Positions 7,994-13,603 of a DNA stretch of 22,525 nt are shown here, piece after piece. The notes under the pieces are model-generated. The model saw only the letters and a list, made by a program, of their open reading frames with translations. It ran no database searches and was not told the DNA's origin. Made by a program: the position numbers and the translations under genes. The stretch is taken from assembly GCA_905233805.1 (NCBI GenBank), contig CAJOER010000005.1, positions 1 through 22,525 of the forward strand, read 5' to 3'. The DNA is from an uncultured Eubacterium sp. (lineage in GTDB: Bacteria > Bacillota > Clostridia > Oscillospirales > Acutalibacteraceae). The stretch's first letter is position 1, and each line of letters opens with the position of its first letter.

Positions 7994-8048
7994 AAACTCC
8001 TTCATAGTATGTAGTGAAGTTAAACTTCAAATAACTGTGAAGGAGTTT
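7994..8048 (+). promoter_or_regulatory. Structured leader hiding the next gene's ribosome binding site (or pcrA terminator)
   Basis: AAACTCCTTCA (7994-8004) is the exact reverse complement of TGAAGGAGTTT (8038-8048); with one G-U and three more pairs the stem reaches 15 bp (7994-8008 with 8034-8048). The loop holds a second near-perfect palindrome, TGAAGTTAAACTTCA (8015-8029). The 3' arm contains AAGGAG, the ribosome binding site for the ATG at 8052, so folding would block translation. The arm is followed by TTTTTT, so the same structure could also end pcrA transcription. CTTCA and TGAAG occur several times, allowing alternative pairings. Confidence 0.7.
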
Positions 8049-8051
8049 TTT

Positions 8052-8927
8052 ATGAACGATTTTCCAATTCCTAAGGATTCTACCCGTATCAGCGAAAACG
8101 TATGCGTTGATACAACGAGAATCTACGATTCGTGCGTAAGCAAGGATTGCCTTGAAACCATAAGGGTAACCTTTAACGACGAAGCGCAGGCGCTTATTGA
8201 CAGTGCGGAAAGCATAAGAACGAGGGACTGCGATATTTCCGCGACAAGCATTGACGTTGACGAGGTGCCTTTTAACAGAGGCTATTACAGCGTTACCGTA
8301 AACTTCTATTTCCGTCTGAGATTTGATACTTATTCCGCGCCGGGCGCTATGCCGAGGGTTGCCATAGGCTATGCTAATTTTGAGAAAAAGTGCATTCTCT
8401 ACGGCTCGGAGGGTAAGGTTAAAATCTTCTCTTCGCCCGCCCGGCAGCGCAACTCGGATTATCCCGAGGCGCCGAAATACACTAACCCGATTGCAAAAGT
8501 TCAGGCGGTTGACCCCGTTGTTCTTGACACCGACGTTGTTGAGGTATGCCACTGTCATCATCACTGCTGCACAAACTTCCCCGATTCAATCAGAGAGGCT
8601 CTCGGAGCGGCATGGTATCTGCCGGAGGAGCGGCAACTGGTTATACGCGAACACATGCTCGACGAGATGTGCTCGACGCTCGGCGGACGTGCGGCGGAAG
8701 AACTTTTCCTCAACCAGACATCGACGGGCGCAGTCAATGATCTTGAATCCCCGTTGACGAATTCTTCCCGCCCGACGTTGAGGACATTGAGCCGTAAATT
8801 AAAAAGCGTATCCGAACGGGCGCCCGTCATAAAGAAGTATGAGCACGACGTTTTGTCGTGCTCTTGCTCTTTGTTTAACTATTTTACTTTAATCGTTACC
8901 GTTACGGTTTTGGTTTTGGCTTTGTAG
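8052..8927 (+). CDS. Conserved clostridial hypothetical protein, disrupted by an FtsH-like insert
   Basis: The start is ATG 8052, with AAGGAG 7 bases upstream; a GTG at 8037 in frame would sit inside that site. The first ~180 residues (MNDFPIPKDSTRISENVCVD..., later GYYSVTVNFYFRLRFD and a VCHCHHHCC cluster) resemble a conserved but uncharacterised clostridial family. From about residue 183 the protein changes abruptly into an FtsH peptidase segment (8598-8747), then continues out of frame through the old gene end, the terminator hairpin and into the antisense of the neighbouring gene, stopping at 8927. The authentic C-terminus is visible in another frame at 8748-8797. As it stands the product is a 291-residue chimera. 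The biological role of the host family is unknown; the HCHHHCC-like cluster suggests metal binding (inference). Confidence 0.7.
   Translation: MNDFPIPKDSTRISENVCVDTTRIYDSCVSKDCLETIRVTFNDEAQALIDSAESIRTRDCDISATSIDVDEVPFNRGYYSVTVNFYFRLRFDTYSAPGAMPRVAIGYANFEKKCILYGSEGKVKIFSSPARQRNSDYPEAPKYTNPIAKVQAVDPVVLDTDVVEVCHCHHHCCTNFPDSIREALGAAWYLPEERQLVIREHMLDEMCSTLGGRAAEELFLNQTSTGAVNDLESPLTNSSRPTLRTLSRKLKSVSERAPVIKKYEHDVLSCSCSLFNYFTLIVTVTVLVLAL
8598..8747 (+). pseudogene. Fragment of an FtsH (M41) metalloprotease gene, Bacteroidota-like
   Basis: About 50 codons read LGAAWYLPEERQ, then MLDEMCSTLGGRAAEELF and STGAVNDLE. This is the FtsH M41 peptidase region just after the HEXXH zinc site: the LGGRAAEE helix and the Asp of the xNDL motif, which is the third zinc ligand. 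HEXXH itself and the AAA+ ATPase are absent, so the piece cannot work as a protease. The phrase AAWYLPEERQ is typical of Bacteroidota FtsH rather than Firmicutes (from memory of the family). It uses CAA and CGG codons that neighbours use rarely. It is in frame with the upstream host gene but not with its downstream end. Confidence 0.75.
8748..8797 (+). other. Original 3' end of the disrupted hypothetical gene
   Basis: In the frame two bases off the main one, GTTGACGAATTC onward reads VDEFFPPDVEDIEP followed by TAA at 8795-8797. The 3'-UTR motif and the terminator follow directly, as expected for the real gene end. A TGA at 8744-8746 closes this frame just before, marking the right junction of the insert within a few bases. 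Confidence 0.7.
8801..8838 (+). repeat. Pre-terminator 3'-UTR motif, copy 1
   Basis: AAAAAGCGTATCC, then CGGG and CCGTCATAAAGAAGT, lies between the original stop codon of the hypothetical gene and its terminator hairpin. It matches copy 2 (9961-9999, minus strand) at about 33 of 39 positions. Both copies have the same orientation relative to their own gene. Confidence 0.7.
8841..8876 (+). terminator. Intrinsic terminator of the hypothetical gene
   Basis: GAGCACGAC-GTTTT-GTCGTGCTC (8841-8863) is a perfect 9-bp stem followed by TTGCTCTTTGTTT. The chimeric frame runs straight through it, another sign that this frame is not the native one. On the minus strand the hairpin lacks a good T run but could still slow transcription from the secreted-protein gene. 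Confidence 0.88.
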
Positions 8928-9652
8928 GTGCTGTTGCCTGCCGCCTTAACCTTAATTTTTATCTTATAAGAGCCCTTCTTTAAGCCCTTCTTAATCGTTA
9001 TTCTTCCTGCCTTTTTATCAATTATAATCCTCTTATTACCACTTAACTTTTTATAAGTTACAGTGCCTTTAGCTTTGGTTATGGTAATAGCGTTTTTACG
9101 GGTAACAATTTGTTTTGCTTTTTTCAACTTTTTGTATTTTATAACAACAGTTTTACCTTTTGCTGTAATTGTGTTTTTCTTTTTAAACTCAGTTTTATAA
9201 CTCTTAAATGTAACCTTTAAACTAAGTGTTGTGTTATCAACAAAACAAGTAACCCATGGAAAGTATGTTTGCCCTTTTTCCAATGAATCAAAATGAAGAT
9301 AAAATGCTTTCTTTGAAGGTATCCATTTAGCGTGAGCTACCTCGCAATCATCTTGATTGAGTAGTTCTAAATATGTGTTTTCTAATAAATCATCTGAAAT
9401 TGTAGAGTTTGTTGTTAATAAAATCTCACATTCTCCATCAGTTGGTGCAACAAATCTGTAATAATGGTCTGCGTCACTATTCCAACCATTTTCACCATCA
9501 TTTTCGTCGTAAGTATATTTATAAGAATATACTTTACCAAATGACAGATCTTGAGCAGTATTCTGTGTGTTTGCAAGAGTATTCAAGTTCAAACCAAGAA
9601 TAGCGCTTAAAATGATTATGAATGATAAAACAATAGAGATTAACTGTTTCAT
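8879..9652 (-). CDS. Secreted protein with a lysine-rich C-terminal repeat-type domain
   Basis: This 257-residue protein starts at ATG 9652 after an AGGAG site. Residues 1-28 form a signal peptide (MKQLISIVLSFIIILSAILG), with a likely cut after TLA. The middle part (about 35-155) is rich in aromatic and acidic residues and has a phrase DHYYRFVAPTDGECEILLTT that resembles bacterial pre-peptidase C-terminal or similar beta-sandwich domains. The last ~105 residues are about one third lysine, with beta-strand pattern (AKGTVTYKKLSGNK, ITIKKGLKKGSYKIKIKVKA), a domain often found at the C-terminus of surface proteins of gut Firmicutes. Function is unknown; binding to anionic cell-wall polymers is plausible (inference). 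The gene is more AT-rich than its neighbours, which suggests transfer. It stops 16 bp from the terminator hairpin of the convergent gene. Confidence 0.82.
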   Translation of the reverse strand: MKQLISIVLSFIIILSAILGLNLNTLANTQNTAQDLSFGKVYSYKYTYDENDGENGWNSDADHYYRFVAPTDGECEILLTTNSTISDDLLENTYLELLNQDDCEVAHAKWIPSKKAFYLHFDSLEKGQTYFPWVTCFVDNTTLSLKVTFKSYKTEFKKKNTITAKGKTVVIKYKKLKKAKQIVTRKNAITITKAKGTVTYKKLSGNKRIIIDKKAGRITIKKGLKKGSYKIKIKVKAAGNSTYKAKTKTVTVTIKVK

Positions 9653-9893
9653 ATGTTTCTCCTGTAAAAATCATTAGAGTAGAATATCACAAAGAAAATT
9701 CAACTGCACCAAACATATTGCGGCAACCCGTTAGATTGGTCTGTGAATAAAATCAAGCCTTTTTGACAAAAGTGATAAAAATAGCACACTTCACTCGTAG
9801 TTAAAATAATCACTTGTGAGATATTTGGCCTTTACATTTTAGCATTTTATAATGAGATAGTCAAGAAATATGTCGTAGGGTGTAGCGAGCATA

Positions 9894-9913
9894 GGATTTG
9901 TAAAGACAAATCC
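9894..9913. other. Perfect short hairpin without T tract
   Basis: GGATTTGT-AAAG-ACAAATCC forms an 8-bp perfect stem with a 4-base loop. It sits just beyond the T run of the malQ terminator. Neither strand has a T run after it, so it is not a standard terminator; a backup RNA 3' structure or remnant of an element are possible. Confidence 0.5.
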
Positions 9914-9915
9914 GG

Positions 9916-9956
9916 AAAAGAAAACAGACCGAAAGAGAAAATACTCTTTCAGTCTG
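9916..9956 (-). terminator. Intrinsic terminator of malQ
   Basis: Read on the minus strand, CAGACTGAAAGAG-TATTTT-CTCTTTCGGTCTG (9956-9925) makes a 13-bp stem with one U-G pair, followed by TTTTCTTTT (9924-9916). It lies about 44 bases after the malQ stop codon. Confidence 0.9.
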
Positions 9957-9960
9957 TAAA

Positions 9961-9999
9961 ACTTCTTTATGACGGACACCCGAAGGGATACGCCTTTTT
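9961..9999 (-). repeat. Pre-terminator 3'-UTR motif, copy 2
   Basis: On the minus strand AAAAAGGCGTATCC, CTTCGGG and CCGTCATAAAGAAGT follow directly on the malQ stop codon and precede the malQ terminator. It corresponds to copy 1 at 8801-8838 on the plus strand. Together the copies form a long imperfect inverted repeat around the secreted-protein gene. Confidence 0.7.
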
Positions 10000-11523
10000 T
10001 TATTTTTCAAATGCGGGATAGGTGCGCCTGTAAAGTGAGTTTATATGCCTGAAATAATCGGAATCTATGCTGTCAACCGTTTCCCTCGTGGTGCGGAAAC
10101 GCCAATTCTTTTCGGCTACTCCGGGGATGTTCATTCTTGCGTCCGAGCCGAAGCCGCACATATCCTGAAGCGTAATAATTGCAACGTTTGACGCGCTTTG
10201 CCATACCGCTTCGGTAATGGCTCTGCACGATTTTGAACGGTAGCCGCCCTCGCCCCAGTTATCGCCGCTGAAATGGCAGTAATCAAGCGCGTAGCGCCTT
10301 TCGTCCTCGCTCGCTTCCCAAAGCCAGCCGAGTATGGTGTTATTGTCGTGAGTGCCGACATAATTAACGGAATTTTTCTCCGCGTTATGGGGCAGGTGGG
10401 TTGAGTCGGAATTCGCGTCGAATGCAAACTGCGCGACCTTCATACCCGGGAAGCCCGTATCTTTAAGAAGCTTTATTACGTCCTCGCCGAAGGTGCCCAA
10501 ATCCTCGGCGATAATCGGCGCGTCTTTGCCGAACTTTTCAAATACGGCGCCAAATAAATCCATTTTTGGTCCGTCGAGCCACTCGCCGACCTTTGCCGTT
10601 TTGCTGTCGGCAGGGACAGCCCAGTAGGACGCGAAGGCGCGGAAATGGTCAATTCTCACGGTATCAAAGGTTTTCAGCGCGTGTTCAAGACGTGAAAGCC
10701 ACCACGAATAGTTTTCTTTTTTCATCGCCTTCCAGTCGTAAATCGGGTTGCCCCAAAGCTGGCCGTCCTCGCTGAAATAATCGGGCGGAACGCCTGCAAC
10801 TTTCTCGACTTTTAAGGTCTTTTCGTCAATGAGAAACATGGGAAGGTTCGACCAGACGTCGGCGCTGTCAAGGGCTACGTAAATCGGCATATCGCCGATA
10901 ACCGCAACGCCTTTCTTGTTAGCGTATTTTTTGATTTCTTCCCACTGCTTACAGAATATATACTGAACGAATTTCCAGAACGCGGCGCGCTCTTCATAGT
11001 CATATACGTTTTTTATGCATTTATAGTAATGAGCGTGTTCGTCAGACCACTCCCACCACGGTTTTTCACCCTCAATTTCCTTAACCGCCATATACACGGC
11101 GTAGTCGGTGAGCCACGGGTTTTCAAGCTCGAAACTTTTGATTTCAAGCGCAAGCTCGTCGCTTACTTTAAGGAAAGCTTTTTTGAGCGTACTGAGCCGC
11201 TTTTCTGCAGCGAATTCATAGTCCGCCGTGTAGGGCGACGAAGGGCAGAGGTTTGAATTTACATCACTTTCGTCTATTAATCCCATATCGCGCAACCCTG
11301 CGGGATTTATAAATAAATAATTGCCCGCAAATGCGCTCGTTGAACAGTACGGCGAGTTCGCCGCGTCAACGGGGTTAAAGGGGAGAACCTGCCAGTAGGT
11401 AAAGCCCATATCCGCAATTTTGTCTATAAAATGAGTGACGTTTTCGTCGAATACTCCCACGCCGTACGGCGACGGCATAGAGCTTATGTGAAGAAGAACG
11501 CCGGCTCCTCTTTTCTTTAACAT
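10000..11523 (-). CDS. malQ: 4-alpha-glucanotransferase (amylomaltase, GH77)
   Basis: This 507-residue cytoplasmic enzyme transfers segments of alpha-1,4-glucans between chains and releases glucose, in maltodextrin and glycogen use. It opens with KRGAGVLLHISSMPSPYGVGVF and has WQVLPFNPVDAANSPYCSTSAFAGN, a GH77 hallmark. The nucleophile Asp is in VRIDHFRAFASYWAVP near residue 290, the acid/base Glu in IIAEDLG near 338, and the third acidic residue in VGTHDNNTILGW. Length matches the bacterial family. Start: ATG 11523 with AAGGAG 6 bases upstream and a promoter at 11551-11579. It is a single-gene unit with its own terminator, reading away from miaB. Confidence 0.97.
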   Translation of the reverse strand: MLKKRGAGVLLHISSMPSPYGVGVFDENVTHFIDKIADMGFTYWQVLPFNPVDAANSPYCSTSAFAGNYLFINPAGLRDMGLIDESDVNSNLCPSSPYTADYEFAAEKRLSTLKKAFLKVSDELALEIKSFELENPWLTDYAVYMAVKEIEGEKPWWEWSDEHAHYYKCIKNVYDYEERAAFWKFVQYIFCKQWEEIKKYANKKGVAVIGDMPIYVALDSADVWSNLPMFLIDEKTLKVEKVAGVPPDYFSEDGQLWGNPIYDWKAMKKENYSWWLSRLEHALKTFDTVRIDHFRAFASYWAVPADSKTAKVGEWLDGPKMDLFGAVFEKFGKDAPIIAEDLGTFGEDVIKLLKDTGFPGMKVAQFAFDANSDSTHLPHNAEKNSVNYVGTHDNNTILGWLWEASEDERRYALDYCHFSGDNWGEGGYRSKSCRAITEAVWQSASNVAIITLQDMCGFGSDARMNIPGVAEKNWRFRTTRETVDSIDSDYFRHINSLYRRTYPAFEK

Positions 11524-11550
11524 AAAAATCTCCTTGAAGTTAATAAAAAC

Positions 11551-11579
11551 ATAATAACACTTTACGGCGGTAAAATCAA
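11551..11579 (-). promoter_or_regulatory. Sigma-A-type promoter for malQ
   Basis: On the minus strand TTGATT (11579-11574), a 17-base spacer and TATTAT (11556-11551) lie 27 bases before the malQ start codon. Confidence 0.65.
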
Positions 11580-11641
11580 TATTTTAGCTACTTTATATAA
11601 TTTATATTATAAAAATTATTAAATATTTATTATTTTATATA

Positions 11642-11670
11642 TTGAATAAAATTACGGCTTTTGATATAAT
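11642..11670 (+). promoter_or_regulatory. Sigma-A-type promoter for the miaB-mutSL-sepF cluster
   Basis: TTGAAT (11642-11647), a 17-base spacer and a perfect TATAAT (11665-11670) lie 46 bases before the miaB GTG. It is divergent from the malQ promoter. No strong terminator was found between here and the right edge, so it may drive the whole cluster. Confidence 0.75.
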
Positions 11671-11716
11671 ACAAAAATAGTGGGTCAGTATATTCTTTAC
11701 AAAGAGAGGTGAGAGC

Positions 11717-13150
11717 GTGTCTGCCGATATAAAACGCATAAGCGAAGCGGAACTTGAAGAGCAAAAGCAGTATGAAATCAAGGTTAAATCCCTCCTCGCT
11801 CAGCGGTATCAGGACAAGCCTCTTGCCTGCGTAGTAACCTACGGCTGTCAGCAGAACGTTGCGGATTCCGAGAGAATAAAGGGCATGCTTTCGGTTATGG
11901 GCTACTCCTTTACCGATAAGCGCGACGAGGCAAAACTCGTTATCTTCAACACCTGCGCCGTGCGCGAGCACGCGGAGGACAGGGTTTACGGCAACGTCGG
12001 CGCGCTGAAAAAGTACAAGCTTGCAAATCCCGACGTAATTATTGCGCTGTGCGGCTGTATGATGCAGCAAAAGCATATAGCAAAAAGGATGCACGAATCC
12101 TTTCCGTTCGTGGATTTGGTTTTCGGCACTCACGTCGTTCACCGCCTGCCCGAGCTTCTGTATAAAGCGCTGACGAGAAGAAAAAGAGTATACGAACTTC
12201 CCGATACCGACGGCGTAATCGCCGAGGGAATTCCCGTAAAAAGGGATAACGAGCGAAAGGCGTTTCTTCCGATAATGTACGGGTGCAACAATTTCTGCTC
12301 ATACTGTATCGTGCCTTACGTAAGAGGGCGCGAGCGCAGCAGGAAGGTTGAGGATATTAAAAAGGAGTTCACCGAACTTGTTGATTCGGGGTATAAGGAG
12401 ATAATGCTCCTCGGCCAGAACGTCAACTCCTACGGAAAGGATTTGGAGCCGAGCGTCAGCTTTTCCGAACTCCTGAGAATACTTAACGGTATAGAGGGTG
12501 ACTTCCGCATTCTCTTTATGACGAGCCACCCGAAGGACTGCACGAAGGAACTTCTTGAAACAATGGCTCAGTGCGATAAAATCGCTACGCATCTTCACCT
12601 ACCGTTCCAGAGCGGAAACAACCGTATCCTTAAACTGATGAACAGAGGGTATACGAGAGAAAAATATCTTTCGCTGATTAATTACGCAAAGGAATTAATG
12701 GGCGACGAGCTTTCGATAACAAGCGATATTATAGTCGGTTTCCCGGGCGAAACCTATGAGGAATTCCTTGATACGAAAAGCCTTGTTGAAGAGATAGGGG
12801 CGACCTCGCTTTTCACCTTTATCTATTCAAAAAGAGAGGGAACTCCCGCGGCAAAACTTCCCGACCCCGTACCGCACGAGGAAAAGGCAAAGTGGCTTGC
12901 CGAGCTGCTTGAACTTCAGGAGAAAATGTCCGCAAAGCAGATGAAACTTCAATCGGGCAAGACCTTCAAGTGCTTCGTTTACGGTAAGGGCAAACTCGGT
13001 GATAATTATCTTGCCGCGCGGACCGACGGAAATATGATAATAGAATTTGAGGGTGACGAAAGCTTAATCGGAACCTTTCAGAGAATAAAAGTAGTTGAAC
13101 CGCTGACTTACGTCTTACGCGGTGAGATAGAAAAACAGAAAGAGGTATAA
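11717..13150 (+). CDS. miaB: tRNA-2-methylthio-N6-dimethylallyladenosine synthase MiaB
   Basis: This 477-residue radical-SAM methylthiotransferase converts i6A37 to ms2i6A37 in tRNAs that read UNN codons. The N-terminal UPF0004 domain carries the three auxiliary-cluster cysteines: C44 in TYGCQQN, C80 in FNTCAVREHAEDRV and C114 in LCGCMMQQ. The radical-SAM cluster is C190, C194 and C197 in GCNNFCSYCIVPYVRGRE. A C-terminal TRAM domain ends at YVLRGEI. QQN in place of the usual QMN after the first cysteine is a small variation. Start: GTG 11717 with AGAGGTGA upstream. The YmcA-like gene begins 4 bp after its stop, the same pairing as ymcB-ymcA in Bacillus. Its substrate maker, MiaA, lies in the same cluster. 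Confidence 0.96.
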   Translation: MSADIKRISEAELEEQKQYEIKVKSLLAQRYQDKPLACVVTYGCQQNVADSERIKGMLSVMGYSFTDKRDEAKLVIFNTCAVREHAEDRVYGNVGALKKYKLANPDVIIALCGCMMQQKHIAKRMHESFPFVDLVFGTHVVHRLPELLYKALTRRKRVYELPDTDGVIAEGIPVKRDNERKAFLPIMYGCNNFCSYCIVPYVRGRERSRKVEDIKKEFTELVDSGYKEIMLLGQNVNSYGKDLEPSVSFSELLRILNGIEGDFRILFMTSHPKDCTKELLETMAQCDKIATHLHLPFQSGNNRILKLMNRGYTREKYLSLINYAKELMGDELSITSDIIVGFPGETYEEFLDTKSLVEEIGATSLFTFIYSKREGTPAAKLPDPVPHEEKAKWLAELLELQEKMSAKQMKLQSGKTFKCFVYGKGKLGDNYLAARTDGNMIIEFEGDESLIGTFQRIKVVEPLTYVLRGEIEKQKEV

Positions 13151-13154
13151 AAAC

Positions 13155-13565
13155 ATGAGCTTAGAATCAATCTTAAGAGAACTCGGAAAAGAAATCCAGG
13201 CAGACCCGAGATTCAAGGCGCTTCAGGAAGCTGCCGCAGCAAACGACAAGGACGAGAACCTTCAGCAGCAGATGAAGGAATTACAGCTTATCTCTCTCAA
13301 GTATCAGCAGGAAGCCACAAAGGGCGAAGAGGCTGACGAGGAGACAATCAAGGATTTACAGACTCAGTATCAGGACCTTTACAACGAGGTTATGAAGGGC
13401 GAAAATATGATGAACTACACAGCCGCCGCTTCCGAAATGGAGCAGATGGCTCAGTACATCAGCGGTATGATTGGCCTTTTCTTCGACGGTCAGGACCCCG
13501 CAACCTGCGAGCTTCCCGAAGTTGACTGCACGCACGACTGCTCAACCTGCGGAGGCTGCCAGTAA
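13155..13565 (+). CDS. YlbF/YmcA (Ric complex) family protein with a C-terminal cysteine tail
   Basis: This 136-residue helical protein (LESILRELGKEIQADPRFKALQEA at the start) belongs to the YlbF/YmcA family. In Bacillus subtilis YmcA (RicA), YlbF (RicF) and YaaT (RicT) form a complex that binds 4Fe-4S clusters and affects RNA processing, sporulation and biofilm formation (established). Most of the protein is a charged helical region; the last ~20 residues hold C118 or so, then CTHDCSTCGGCQ, a dense cysteine tail well placed to bind Fe-S or zinc. Synteny (miaB before, mutS after) matches ymcA in Bacillus, where cotE lies between ymcA and mutS; cotE is absent here. It follows miaB by 4 bp. Assignment to RicA rather than RicF is inference. 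Confidence 0.85.
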   Translation: MSLESILRELGKEIQADPRFKALQEAAAANDKDENLQQQMKELQLISLKYQQEATKGEEADEETIKDLQTQYQDLYNEVMKGENMMNYTAAASEMEQMAQYISGMIGLFFDGQDPATCELPEVDCTHDCSTCGGCQ

Positions 13566-13603
13566 TTTTAATTAACTAAAAACTGCGAGAGGAGGAGAAG
13601 AAA

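Larger units (their letters stand above)
9653..9999. other. Intergenic region between the secreted-protein gene and malQ
   Basis: This AT-rich stretch has no credible gene. It holds the AGGAG site of the secreted-protein gene (next to 9653), a short perfect hairpin (9894-9913), the malQ terminator (9916-9956) and copy 2 of the 3'-UTR motif (9961-9999). A TATAAT with a TTGGCC 17 bases upstream occurs on the plus strand near 9830-9852, but nothing follows that it would express. No convincing promoter for the secreted-protein gene was found. Confidence 0.6.

Noticed and set aside
8371..8757. Plus-strand alternative frames (8371-8757, 8546-8740) inside the hypothetical gene
   Set aside because: Arg/Ser/Pro-rich shadow frames; the family-like N-terminal sequence and the FtsH motifs lie in the main frame.
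9760..9860. Promoter-like boxes (TTGACA near 9762, TATAAT near 9847) in the intergenic region
   Set aside because: The TTGACA has no -10 at proper distance, and the TATAAT has only a weak -35 and points into the malQ 3' end with no gene behind it.
8801..9999. Site-specific invertible switch flanked by the two inverted motif copies
   Set aside because: The copies differ at several positions, no recombinase gene is nearby, and each copy sits at the expected place behind its own gene; a 3'-UTR motif explains it better.
11630..12142. 170-codon minus-strand frame over the miaB start
   Set aside because: Covers the miaB promoter and conserved cysteine motifs of miaB on the other strand; no independent evidence of coding.
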